This document shows, one piece after another, positions 34,426 through 43,425 of a stretch of DNA of 64,000 bases (positions are counted from its first letter, which is position 1; each line of letters starts with the position of its first letter). The DNA comes from JBAXGW01 sp037139195 (GTDB taxonomy: Bacteria; Bacteroidota; Bacteroidia; Bacteroidales; JAHJDW01), in contig JBAXGW010000017.1 of NCBI GenBank assembly GCA_037139195.1, positions 1 through 64,000 of the forward strand, written 5' to 3'. A model generated the notes under the pieces. It was not told the origin of the DNA. It saw only the letters and a list, made by a program, of their open reading frames with translations, and ran no database searches. A program made the translations under genes and the position numbers.

Positions 34426-35028
34426 ATGGGGCTATCCATCCATTATAGCGGCCGATTTAATGAAAAAGCTTCATTGCCAGAAATGATAGAAGAACTGAAA
34501 GATATAGCAGAACTCTATAAATGGCATTATACAATTTACAAAACTAAATTTCCTTGTGATGCACTTGGTAAGGGAAATTATAACAATTCAATTTACGGTA
34601 TTTCTTTTACTCCTCCCGAGTGCGAAACTATTTCTTTGTGTTTCTTGTCGAATGGGAGAATGAGTTGTCCGGCAAATTTGCAATTTTTCGGAAAAAAAGA
34701 AAATCAAAATGAAGATGCATTCCTTTATTTGGTTTTTGCAAAAACACAATTTGCTGGAATAGAAACACATAAAATTATTATTCATTTGCTAAAATATTTA
34801 AGCAATAAGTATTTGCTTGATTTTAAATTAGTTGACGAGGGAAAATATTGGGAAACTGAAGATGATATTTTATTAGCAGAGAAATTTAAACAATACAATC
34901 AATTAATTGATCAATTTTCGTTTGGCTTGGAACATTTTCCAATAAATAAAAATGAGTCGATTGAAGATTATTTAATGCGATTATTTAAAAAAATTAGAGA
35001 AGACAATAATAAAAAGCGAATAAATTAA
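34426..35028 (+). CDS. Conserved protein of unknown function (MGLSIHYSGRF-type)
   Basis: A 200-aa soluble protein beginning MGLSIHYSGRFNEKASLPEM, which I recall as a conserved Bacteroidota/other hypothetical family that often starts MGLxIxYxGxF. It has a mixed alpha/beta middle (YGISFTPPECETISLCFLSN) and a charged C-terminal helix (IEDYLMRLFKKIREDNNKK). It sits 3 bases after the DUF5686 gene and 3 bases before comF, so it is probably in one transcript. No catalytic residues can be named. Confidence 0.7.
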   Translation: MGLSIHYSGRFNEKASLPEMIEELKDIAELYKWHYTIYKTKFPCDALGKGNYNNSIYGISFTPPECETISLCFLSNGRMSCPANLQFFGKKENQNEDAFLYLVFAKTQFAGIETHKIIIHLLKYLSNKYLLDFKLVDEGKYWETEDDILLAEKFKQYNQLIDQFSFGLEHFPINKNESIEDYLMRLFKKIREDNNKKRIN

Positions 35029-35031
35029 TAA

Positions 35032-35715
35032 ATGTTTAGAGACTTAATTTCTTTATTTTTCCCCAATATTTGCCTAGCATGTTCGGCACCTTTGCAAAAG
35101 TTTGAACGATGTGTTTGTACATCATGCAACTATCATTTGCCAAAAACTAATTTTCATAAAGAAAAAGAAAACGCAATAACTCAGATTTTTTGGGGTAGAA
35201 TTAATATTTACTCTGCTGCCTCTTATTTTTATTTTCAAAAAGCAGGGAAAGTCCAACATCTAATCCATCAACTTAAATACAAAGGGCAACAAGTGGTTGG
35301 CGAATATATTGGAGAAATATACGGCAACGAATTAAAAAATGCGGAGTATTTTAAAAATATTGACTTTATTGTTCCTGTTCCTTTACATCCAAAAAAGCTC
35401 AAAAAAAGAGGTTATAATCAAAGTGAATGTTTTGCTCGCGGAATTTCAAAATCGATGAATGCCCCAATAGTTAATGACCTACAAAGAAACTTTTTTACCG
35501 AAACCCAAACAAAAAAATCGAGATTTGAACGTTGGCGTAATGTAGGCAGCGTATTTGAATTAACAAATAAAGAGAAATATATTAATAAGCAAATATTAAT
35601 TGTAGATGATGTAATAACAACGGGAGCAACAATTGAAGCATGTGCACAGCATTTTGCAGCAATTGAAGGTGTCAAAATTAGTGTTGTAACAATTGCCTAT
35701 GCGAGTAATTTATAG
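35032..35715 (+). CDS. ComF family phosphoribosyltransferase-like protein
   Basis: A 227-aa protein. N-terminal zinc ribbon with C14-x2-C17 and C29-x2-C32 (NICLACSAPLQKFERCVCTSC, split here as two CxxC pairs), then a PRTase-fold domain with the PRPP loop ILIVDDVITTGATIEAC (about 188-204) and VPVPLHPKKLKKRGYNQSEC. ComF proteins support DNA uptake during transformation, and dprA is also in this window (44626); the biochemical reaction is unproven. Confidence 0.9.
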   Translation: MFRDLISLFFPNICLACSAPLQKFERCVCTSCNYHLPKTNFHKEKENAITQIFWGRINIYSAASYFYFQKAGKVQHLIHQLKYKGQQVVGEYIGEIYGNELKNAEYFKNIDFIVPVPLHPKKLKKRGYNQSECFARGISKSMNAPIVNDLQRNFFTETQTKKSRFERWRNVGSVFELTNKEKYINKQILIVDDVITTGATIEACAQHFAAIEGVKISVVTIAYASNL

Positions 35716-35743
35716 GCTTTTAATAATTTTTCACTAAACATTT

Positions 35744-35774
35744 TTTGCGTATTTAGTTCTTTATTATATATTTG
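35744..35774 (+). promoter_or_regulatory. Promoter of the M6 protease gene
   Basis: TTTG (35744-35747), 19 bases, TATATTTG (35767-35774): canonical Bacteroidota promoter, 22 bases before the ATG. Confidence 0.75.
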
Positions 35775-35796
35775 GCAGAATATAAACCGCCAAATT

Positions 35797-38700
35797 ATGA
35801 AAAAAATTATTATATTTTTTCTAGTGCTATTCCATTTGTCAGCTTTTTCAGCTTATATTGAAAATGTACCTCAAACAATAAAACAACCAGACGGAACAAT
35901 TTTGCAATGTTATGCCACTGGCGATGAGTTTTACAATTGGCTTCACGATGAAAATAATTATACAATTGTTCAAGATAAAAACACAGGATTTTATGTTTAT
36001 GCTGATTTGGTTGGGGGGAAATTAGTTCCAACTTCGTATATTGCTGGAAAATCAAACCCTAAATTAATTGGAATTACAAAAGGGGTTAATATTACTGGAA
36101 ATGAAATGGAAATAAAAAGAAAAGCCTCTATTTTAAATACAGAACTTTCGAAAAAAACAAAAATTTCAAACAATAAAACGGCAAGCATTGGCTTGATAAA
36201 CAATATTGTAGTTTTTATTCGCTTTAATGACGATACTGAGTTTAACGAGCCAATTTCGAAATATAACGAATTGTTAAATGGCAGCAGCGCCAATCCAAAT
36301 TCGCTTAAAAATTATTTTAAAGAATGCTCATACAATAAATTAACAGTAGAATCATCATTTTATTTGAAAGAAAATAATTTTGTCCTTTCATACCAAAACT
36401 CATATCCACGAAATTATTATGCAGTATATGATGCAAATACAAATCCTAATGGTTACGTTGATGAAAACGACCGTGCTACCAGAGAACAGCTTTTATTAAA
36501 AAATGCTATCGATTTTATTGCAACTCAAGTGCCACAAAATTTGGATATTGACAATGACAATGATGGATATGTGGATAATGTATCTTTTATAATAAAAGGC
36601 TCGCCAATGGGTTGGTCCGAGCTTTTATGGCCTCATCGCTGGTCATTAAGTTACGAACAGGCTTATATTAATGGCTCTCAGGTTTGGGATTATAACTTTT
36701 TGCTACAAAATTCTATACAAACTGGAGTTTTATGTCACGAAATGTTTCATTCGTTAGGATCACCCGATCTTTATCATTATAGTCAAGACCAGCTTAAAAC
36801 AGTTGGTTCTTGGGATATTATGGAAAGCACAAATAATCCACCTCAATCGATGGGTGCATATATGAAATTTCAATACGGTAGGTGGCTCGACTCTATTCCA
36901 ACAATTTCAACATCTGGAACATATACGTTAAGTCCAATAACTTCTGCAACAAATAATTGTTATAAAATTGCATCAACTAATTATCCTAACGAATTTTTTG
37001 TGCTTGAATATAGAAAAAAACAAGGTTATTTCGAAACAGGCTTACCTGGATCAGGATTGCTCATTTATAGAATTACAACGATAGATTCACAGGGAAATAT
37101 GTTGATAGGAAATGCCTCTGGACCACCGGATGAGGTTTATCTATATCGTCCAAATGGCAATACAACAACTTCAGGAAATATTCAAGATGCATTTTTTAGT
37201 GCAGATGTTCAACGTACTAAATTCAATAATAATACAAATCCTTATTGCTTTTTGCTAGATGAATCTTTCGGGGGTATTGATATATACAATATTACAGAAG
37301 CTAGCTCAACTATTTCATTTAATGTAAATATAGGAACTAAGCCAAAAGCCAGTTTTTCTGCATCTGCAACTAGCACGACAAGAAACACGCCAATTAGTTT
37401 TTTCGATGAATCACTGGGAAATCCGAGTAGTTGGAAATGGGAGTTTGTAGGCGGGAATCCAGCAAATTCAACTATACTAAATCCTGTAGTCTCTTACCCA
37501 AACTATGGCACATATCAAGTTAAACTAAAAGTTACCAATTCGTTAGGAAGCGATTCAATTGTAAAATCAAGCTATATTAAAATTTCACAGTTAAGTGTTG
37601 AAACAGGAGTAGACAAAACAATTGTTTGCGGATCAACTTACAAAATGAATCCTCACACATATTATTTTGCAGATTCAAATTCTCTTACATATCAGTGGTC
37701 TCCAGCAGTTGGATTGTCAAATGCAGCCATAAAGAATCCGATTGCAGCACCTTCTATAACTACAACATATCAACTTCATGTTACTGATGGAACATATCAT
37801 GCTTACGATACAATAGTTATTAATTCTGTTCCTCTAATTATATCATCAAATAGTTCAAACGCTTCAATTGAATGTGGCGATTCATTATTTATTTCATTAT
37901 CAACAAATATTCCAACTGGCGATTTTATTCGACTTAACTCTCCTACAATTGATAAATATATTGTGGGGCTGGCTAGTTTTGGTCCAACATTAATCCAGTC
38001 TTTTGTTAGGGGCGATGTTGTGTATATTAATGACAATGATAATAGTTCACTTGGATGCGCTAGTTATGCCACAAATTCATTATTGAATAAAATAGCTATA
38101 ATTGATAGAGGAACGTGCAGTTTTAGTGTAAAAGCATATAACGCTCAAGTTGCTGGAGCAAAAGGAGTGGTGGTAGTGAATAATAATCCAAATGAAAATG
38201 TATTCCAAATGGGGGCTGGTGCTTATAACGATCAAATCACTATTCCTACAGCCATGATAACATACGAAGACGGGTTAACACTTAAATCGCTTGTTCAAAA
38301 TAATATTACAAACGTTGTTTTTGGTTATGATTGCGATACAGTGTTCTACAACTGGTCTCCGCTTTCAAGCGTTTTCAAAAACAATGTTATTAATAATGTA
38401 GTGTTTCCTCAAACTACAACTACCTATACTGTTTCCGTTGGCAATAATAATTGTATAGAATCAAGTCAATTTACAATTACTGTTAACAAAAAAGTTCCTT
38501 TAATTACTCGAAGCAACGATACATTGTTTTCAGATATTGCATTTGGAAACCAATGGTATGACACCAACGGATTAATTCAAAATGCAAATAATTCGTTTTT
38601 TGTGCCTACAGCCAATGGCATATACTATTGTAATGCTTCTGAACCTAATACTTGCATAAGTGATACATCAAACAAATATAATTTTGTTTTTACCAGTATA

Positions 38701-38952
38701 AATAAACAAAATTTTGACTTAGTTAAAATTTTTCCGAATCCAGTTAACAAATCTTTTTTAAGCTTTAGTTCAACTAATACAATAGAGAATATTTTTTTGT
38801 ATGACTCTAATGGCAAGGAAGTTGCAAATTATCAATCAATTAATTGCAATAATAAAACACTTGATATTTCAAAATTTAATGAAGGAGTATATTTAGCCGT
38901 TATTAGGTCTAAAAATTTTACCATATATAAAAAAATAGTTGTACTGCCTTAA
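35797..38952 (+). CDS. M6-family metalloprotease with PKD, PA and type A T9SS sorting domains
   Basis: A 1051-aa secreted protease. Signal peptide (MKKIIIFFLVLFHLSAFSA), M6 N-terminal region (PDGTILQCYATGDEFYNWLH), and zinc motif CHEMFHSLGSPDLYHYS (around residue 313) of HExxHxxGxxD type. A PKD domain follows at about 514-590 (VSYPNYGTYQVKLKVTNS), then a protease-associated (PA) domain at about 700-845 (AIIDRGTCSFSVKAYNAQVA). The C-terminus is a T9SS type A sorting domain (KIFPNPVNKSFLSF, KFNEGVYLAVIRSKNF). Its own promoter supports independent expression; the PA insertion may help substrate binding. Confidence 0.93.
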   Translation: MKKIIIFFLVLFHLSAFSAYIENVPQTIKQPDGTILQCYATGDEFYNWLHDENNYTIVQDKNTGFYVYADLVGGKLVPTSYIAGKSNPKLIGITKGVNITGNEMEIKRKASILNTELSKKTKISNNKTASIGLINNIVVFIRFNDDTEFNEPISKYNELLNGSSANPNSLKNYFKECSYNKLTVESSFYLKENNFVLSYQNSYPRNYYAVYDANTNPNGYVDENDRATREQLLLKNAIDFIATQVPQNLDIDNDNDGYVDNVSFIIKGSPMGWSELLWPHRWSLSYEQAYINGSQVWDYNFLLQNSIQTGVLCHEMFHSLGSPDLYHYSQDQLKTVGSWDIMESTNNPPQSMGAYMKFQYGRWLDSIPTISTSGTYTLSPITSATNNCYKIASTNYPNEFFVLEYRKKQGYFETGLPGSGLLIYRITTIDSQGNMLIGNASGPPDEVYLYRPNGNTTTSGNIQDAFFSADVQRTKFNNNTNPYCFLLDESFGGIDIYNITEASSTISFNVNIGTKPKASFSASATSTTRNTPISFFDESLGNPSSWKWEFVGGNPANSTILNPVVSYPNYGTYQVKLKVTNSLGSDSIVKSSYIKISQLSVETGVDKTIVCGSTYKMNPHTYYFADSNSLTYQWSPAVGLSNAAIKNPIAAPSITTTYQLHVTDGTYHAYDTIVINSVPLIISSNSSNASIECGDSLFISLSTNIPTGDFIRLNSPTIDKYIVGLASFGPTLIQSFVRGDVVYINDNDNSSLGCASYATNSLLNKIAIIDRGTCSFSVKAYNAQVAGAKGVVVVNNNPNENVFQMGAGAYNDQITIPTAMITYEDGLTLKSLVQNNITNVVFGYDCDTVFYNWSPLSSVFKNNVINNVVFPQTTTTYTVSVGNNNCIESSQFTITVNKKVPLITRSNDTLFSDIAFGNQWYDTNGLIQNANNSFFVPTANGIYYCNASEPNTCISDTSNKYNFVFTSINKQNFDLVKIFPNPVNKSFLSFSSTNTIENIFLYDSNGKEVANYQSINCNNKTLDISKFNEGVYLAVIRSKNFTIYKKIVVLP

Positions 38953-39031
38953 ATAAAAATTTTTAAAAACTTTAACTTTTAATGTTAATGTATTTTAACT
39001 TAATAAATTATATATTATGTAATTTGGCTAC

Positions 39032-39039
39032 TAACTTTG
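39032..39039 (+). promoter_or_regulatory. -7 box (TAACTTTG) of the Lys/Thr-rich gene
   Basis: An exact TAnnTTTG match 29 bases before the ATG at 39069; an identical box lies at 39402-39409 ahead of the next gene. Confidence 0.5.
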
Positions 39040-39068
39040 GTGAGTAAATTTTAAAAAAACACGCTATT

Positions 39069-39287
39069 ATGAAAAAATTATCAATTCTAGTTTCTGCTTT
39101 AGCTCTTACATTTTGCTTAACTTCTGTTCAAGCTCAAACTCCTCAAGCACCAGCAAAAAAAACAACAACTAAAGAAGTAGCTCCAGTTAAAAAAGAAGAA
39201 ACAAAAGAAACAAAAACAACAACAAAAAAAACAACAACAAAAAAAACAGAAAAACCAGCAGCTAAGGCTGAACAAAAAAAGAGTTAA
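39069..39287 (+). CDS. Small exported Lys/Thr-rich low-complexity protein
   Basis: A 72-residue protein: signal peptide (MKKLSILVSALALTFCLTSVQAQ, cleavage near 22) and a mature tail of only K, T, A, P and E repeats (KKTTTKKTTTKKTEKPAAKA). The tail is strongly basic and disordered. A -7 promoter box and a terminator bracket it, so it is a self-contained transcript. Function unknown; a cationic cell-envelope or extracellular filler is one possibility. Confidence 0.65.
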   Translation: MKKLSILVSALALTFCLTSVQAQTPQAPAKKTTTKEVAPVKKEETKETKTTTKKTTTKKTEKPAAKAEQKKS

Positions 39288-39314
39288 TTAATAGTTAGAG
39301 TTAGATTCAAGGAG

Positions 39315-39340
39315 AAGAGCGGTATAATACGCTCTTTTTT
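39315..39340 (+). terminator. Terminator after the Lys/Thr-rich gene
   Basis: AAGAGCG (39315-39321) pairs with CGCTCTT (39330-39336) across an 8-base loop, followed by TTTT. Confidence 0.8.
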
Positions 39341-39401
39341 CATTTAAATACTTGTCTTTTAAATTTTCGTTTTTTTATATAAATATCGGTATAGTATTTG
39401 T

Positions 39402-39409
39402 TAACTTTG
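39402..39409 (+). promoter_or_regulatory. -7 box (TAACTTTG) of the 143-aa lipoprotein gene
   Basis: An exact TAnnTTTG match 30 bases before the ATG at 39440, with a TTTG directly ahead (39397-39400) that is too close to be a -33 box. Confidence 0.5.
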
Positions 39410-39439
39410 GAGCGGTAAATATTATTATATCAATAAGCC

Positions 39440-39871
39440 ATGAAAACAGTAATAAATTATTTATTAGCATTAGTTTTGTTTAGTTCAGTGCTAGTTTCCT
39501 GTGAGCCTGATACAGTTGCTCCAGATGCCTCTCAGCCTGATACAGATCCACGAGAAGTATACGTAGGCAACTGGCTTTGTACTGAAAATAGCAAATTAGC
39601 TGGACAACAAACATTCACAGTTTCTATAAGTCTTAATCCTTCCAATTCTACCGAGGTTCTAATTGCAAACTTCTATCTTTTTGGAAACGACCAAAAAGCA
39701 AGAGCTCTTGTTGCGGGAAATAATATTTCAATCCCATCGCAATCACTTTGCAACTTCACGATAAGTGGCTCAGGGTATATCGACAATAATAAAACCACTA
39801 TAAATTGGAATTATTATGTTAAAGATAGCCAGCAAAATGACACTTGTACTGCGGTTTACGCCAAAAAATAA
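39440..39871 (+). CDS. Lipoprotein, unknown function
   Basis: A 143-aa protein with lipobox LVSC (Cys21) after MKTVINYLLALVLFSSV. The mature domain (about 35-143) is a small beta-sandwich-like fold: YVGNWLCTENSKLAGQQTFT, TISGSGYIDNNKTTINWNYY, with two Cys (C46 and C105) that may pair. It resembles other small Bacteroidota lipoproteins with a WxC...NGxG pattern. It is followed after 6 bases by the DUF5686 paralogue 2. Confidence 0.7.
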   Translation: MKTVINYLLALVLFSSVLVSCEPDTVAPDASQPDTDPREVYVGNWLCTENSKLAGQQTFTVSISLNPSNSTEVLIANFYLFGNDQKARALVAGNNISIPSQSLCNFTISGSGYIDNNKTTINWNYYVKDSQQNDTCTAVYAKK

Positions 39872-39877
39872 TTCCAC

Positions 39878-42316
39878 TTGAAGTATAAGCACTATTTTCT
39901 ATTTTTAATAATTCTTTTGAGTTTATTATATTCTAATAATTCAAGGGCTCAAATATTTGAAATTTCAGGAAAAGTAGTTGATTCTATTTCTAAAATACCT
40001 TTGCCATTTGTTAACATTGTTGTTAATTCAAGTAAAACGGGATCTACAAGCGATATTGACGGCAAGTTTTCGATAAAATCTGCTGAACCTATTAATTATT
40101 TGAAATTGAGTTATGTTGGTTATTTCCCACAAGTTTTTAAAGTAGATAAATCAACGGCAACTATTTTTTTGACCAGTAAAAATATCGACCTTTCCGAAAT
40201 AACCATATTGCCAGGAATAAATCCTGCATTACGCATTATTGAAAATGCCATAAAAAATAAAGAGAAAAATAATCCTCAAAATTTGTCTAGCTTTTCATAT
40301 CAGTCTTATAATAAAATGGTTTTTACCGCCGACCTTAAAGATTTAAATATCGATAGCATCAAGAATTCAAAAGATACTGTAAGCAAGAGACTGATTGAGT
40401 TTCTCGAAACCCATGATATAATGCTTATTGAATCGGTAAGTAAACGTTTATTTTTAAATCCCAATTTTAATAAAGAGAAAGTAATAGGTTCGAGAATTTC
40501 TGGTTTCTCAAATCCGTCATTTACATTGTTAGCTTCTCAATTACAGTCGTTTAGTTTTTATTCGGATTTAATTAAAATTTCTGATAAAAATTATTTGAAT
40601 CCAATTGCCAATGGCAGTGCAAACAAATACAATTTTTTGTTGCAAGATACTATTTATCAAGGAAATGATACTGTTTTTATTATTTCTTACCAATCACAAA
40701 AAAACAAAAATTTCGATGCGCTAAAAGGTTTGCTTTATATAAATACCAATGGATATGCTCTTCAAAATGTTATTGCCGAACCCGAAGATCCGTATAATGG
40801 CACCACCATGAAAATTCAGCAGATATATGAGTTAATTGATGGAAAATATTGGTTTCCAACTCAACAAAATGCCGATTTGAAATTCAACAATTTAATGATA
40901 GGTAAATACCGAATGGTAGGAATTGGCAGAACTTCCATTACCGATATTAAAGTGAATATTCCATTATCAAAAAAAGATTTCGATCGATTAGAGTTTCAAA
41001 TTGATAATAATGCAACTGGACAAGATAGCAATTTTTGGGAAAAAAACAGAACCGACAGCCTGACAAAAAAAAATGTAGACACGTATAAGCTAATTGATAG
41101 TATTGGTAAAGAAGGAAAATTAGATCAAAAAGTGAAAGGATTAGAAGCATTAATAACTGGAAAAATACCATATCATTTTTTAGATTTAGATTTGGCAGAG
41201 TTTATTTCGGTAAATAAATATGAAGGCTTGCGATTGGGGATTGACGCGCAAACAAATTCAAAAATATGCGAACGCATCAGTGTTGGCGGAGCTTTTGCCT
41301 ATGGGTTTAAAGATAAACAAGTAAAATACGGCAGTCGACTTTCGATTTTACTAAATAAAGCGCACGAACTAAATTGCACATTTGCCTACGCTAATGATGT
41401 TGAAGAATGTGGTTCATTGAGCTTTTATTATGACAATAAAATTCCTTTTCAGCAGAAGCAGCAAAGCGAAACATACCGTAAGCTATTGATAAATAGAATG
41501 TATAAATATGAAAAATATTCATTTACTACTGATTTCAGGATAATGCAATATGCAAATGTAAGTTTAAGCCTTTGCAATAGAACAATACAAGAGTTTAAAC
41601 CGTTAAAATATGCATTTTCACCCGAACCTGTTCGTGTTATTAAAGATAATTATTTGTTAACTGAAATAGGCTTAAATTTTAAATTTGCGTATAGAGAAAA
41701 ATATATGGAAAATTTCAGAAGCACTATTTCTCTGGGAACAAAATACCCAGTATTTTTGGGGCAAGTAATTAAAGGTTTTAATAACTTGTATAATGGCGAA
41801 ATTGAATATACAAAGTACAATGCTAAACTAATTTATACATTTACTACTAAAACCTTTGGTAAATCTTTTATAAATCTTCAGGCAGGTTATATAAGTCAAG
41901 CTGTTCCATACAGTTTGCTTTATACTATTCCTAGCTCTTACAGCTCGTTTTCAGTTTTTTCTGCTAATAGTTTTGCAACAATGAGAATGAATGAATTTAG
42001 TTGCGATAAGTTTGTTTCGGCTCATTTCTATCAAGATTTTGGGAAATTACTTTTAAAAACAAAATATTTTCAACCCGATATAGTATTTTCAACAAGTGCC
42101 ATAATTGGCAATGCTACAAACACAAGAAATCTAGTGAATGCCAATTTTAGCGTCCCTGATAATACTTATTTAGAGTCGGGTATATTATTTAATAGCCTTA
42201 TTAAGTCTACAATAAGCGGAATTGGCTTAGGCTGTTTTTATCGCTACGGATATTACCATTTGCCAAAGTTTAAAGATAATTTCACATATACATTATCAAT
42301 CACTTTTACGCTATAA
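39878..42316 (+). CDS. DUF5686-type outer-membrane protein with CarboxypepD_reg-like domain (paralogue 2)
   Basis: An 812-aa protein with a signal peptide (MKYKHYFLFLIILLSLLYSN, SRAQ), CarboxypepD_reg-like domain at about 27-110 (GKVVDSISKIPLPFVNIVVN, GSTSDIDGKFSIKSAEP), and a DUF5686 region (LSEITILPGINPALRIIENA), ending FTYTLSITFTL. The start is TTG at 39878, 6 bases after the lipoprotein stop, so the two are probably co-transcribed. It is paralogous to 31963-34422; sequence has diverged in the barrel. Function unknown. Confidence 0.83.
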   Translation: MKYKHYFLFLIILLSLLYSNNSRAQIFEISGKVVDSISKIPLPFVNIVVNSSKTGSTSDIDGKFSIKSAEPINYLKLSYVGYFPQVFKVDKSTATIFLTSKNIDLSEITILPGINPALRIIENAIKNKEKNNPQNLSSFSYQSYNKMVFTADLKDLNIDSIKNSKDTVSKRLIEFLETHDIMLIESVSKRLFLNPNFNKEKVIGSRISGFSNPSFTLLASQLQSFSFYSDLIKISDKNYLNPIANGSANKYNFLLQDTIYQGNDTVFIISYQSQKNKNFDALKGLLYINTNGYALQNVIAEPEDPYNGTTMKIQQIYELIDGKYWFPTQQNADLKFNNLMIGKYRMVGIGRTSITDIKVNIPLSKKDFDRLEFQIDNNATGQDSNFWEKNRTDSLTKKNVDTYKLIDSIGKEGKLDQKVKGLEALITGKIPYHFLDLDLAEFISVNKYEGLRLGIDAQTNSKICERISVGGAFAYGFKDKQVKYGSRLSILLNKAHELNCTFAYANDVEECGSLSFYYDNKIPFQQKQQSETYRKLLINRMYKYEKYSFTTDFRIMQYANVSLSLCNRTIQEFKPLKYAFSPEPVRVIKDNYLLTEIGLNFKFAYREKYMENFRSTISLGTKYPVFLGQVIKGFNNLYNGEIEYTKYNAKLIYTFTTKTFGKSFINLQAGYISQAVPYSLLYTIPSSYSSFSVFSANSFATMRMNEFSCDKFVSAHFYQDFGKLLLKTKYFQPDIVFSTSAIIGNATNTRNLVNANFSVPDNTYLESGILFNSLIKSTISGIGLGCFYRYGYYHLPKFKDNFTYTLSITFTL

Positions 42317-42328
42317 AACCTGTAATTC

Positions 42329-43423
42329 CTAATAAAAGACACAATCTCCATCGCCGTCTTGAAAATATAAGTCTTCTAAAAAGTCAAATTTTTTGGTGAT
42401 GAAATAAGGCTTTTTTATTGTCTTTTTAAAGTAAAATGGCGTTTTAATTTTGTTGAGCGAAACGGACAATTCATAATTAAAAACAGTAATCATATTTAGT
42501 TTTAACTCTAACATTTTATTTGTCAGAAACATACTAATTACATCAATATTTTTTTTGTCTACAAAAACAAAGGGAACATTTAAATTATTATCCTTAATGG
42601 TTAAAAAAATGATTCCAATTATATTGTTATCTATATCAGTAATTTTAATTTTTTGATTATAAAAATTTTCACTAAAGGCTGAAAAATAATATCTAGAATT
42701 AGCTGAATCTTTTTCTGTGCCTTTGATTAGCCAAGGGTATTTTGTAATCCAATCGAGTTCTGTTTTAGAACGTTGAGACCAATAATTGACTTTATGCAAA
42801 TCAATAAAATCAGAGTCTTGCTTGTCTATATTTTCAATATTTTCAGCTCTATAATTGTCTAAATCATAAGTTCTGTATAACTTTATCCAAAGATCAAAGG
42901 CTAAATTAACTGATAAATCTATAAATTTTAGAAATGGAGAAATTCTAGCAAATATCTTTTTTTTAGGAGGTAGAATTTCTGCTAAGTTTGATCGCAAATA
43001 TCCTCTAAATCCTTCCTTATAAACCGTGGGTTTAAAAATTTTTGTCTTTTGGTAAATTGGTTCGAGCCAAGGTACAATATTGGTAATTAATATTTGCTGT
43101 TTCCATGCTCTAATAACCCTTAGAAACAAACTAGCGGCAATATTTTGTGATTTATATTCATCGTCGACCCAAAAACAAGTAAGCCAACCAACTTTTTCAG
43201 TTTTATCATTGAAAAAAATATAATCAGGTAAAATCCCTAAATAACCAATTACTTTATTTTCGTCGAAACTAACTACAAGTAAAATATCTTCGTCGGAAGC
43301 TCTGGGATTATTTATTTGTGAAATTGCTCTGTGCTTACTTATTGGAATATTTATAAGATTATTAAACTGTTCAGAACAAATAAATTCTTCGAGTTGGGCT
43401 TTGGTATATGATTTTGTTTCCAT
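42329..43423 (-). CDS. GNAT-type N-acetyltransferase-like protein
   Basis: A 364-aa protein. The N-terminal half resembles a GNAT fold: VVSFDENKVIGYLGILPDYI, then TCFWVDDEYKSQNIAASLFL with the acetyl-CoA loop-like stretch, then IPKWLEP-like element (TNIVPWLEPIYQ). The C-terminal half (about 200-364) may be a second degenerate GNAT domain (IIGIIFLTIKDNNLNVPFVF). The acceptor is unknown. It starts 2 bases after a polysaccharide deacetylase gene, suggesting a surface-glycan or cell-wall operon. Confidence 0.7.
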   Translation of the reverse strand: METKSYTKAQLEEFICSEQFNNLINIPISKHRAISQINNPRASDEDILLVVSFDENKVIGYLGILPDYIFFNDKTEKVGWLTCFWVDDEYKSQNIAASLFLRVIRAWKQQILITNIVPWLEPIYQKTKIFKPTVYKEGFRGYLRSNLAEILPPKKKIFARISPFLKFIDLSVNLAFDLWIKLYRTYDLDNYRAENIENIDKQDSDFIDLHKVNYWSQRSKTELDWITKYPWLIKGTEKDSANSRYYFSAFSENFYNQKIKITDIDNNIIGIIFLTIKDNNLNVPFVFVDKKNIDVISMFLTNKMLELKLNMITVFNYELSVSLNKIKTPFYFKKTIKKPYFITKKFDFLEDLYFQDGDGDCVFY

Positions 43424-43425
43424 AT

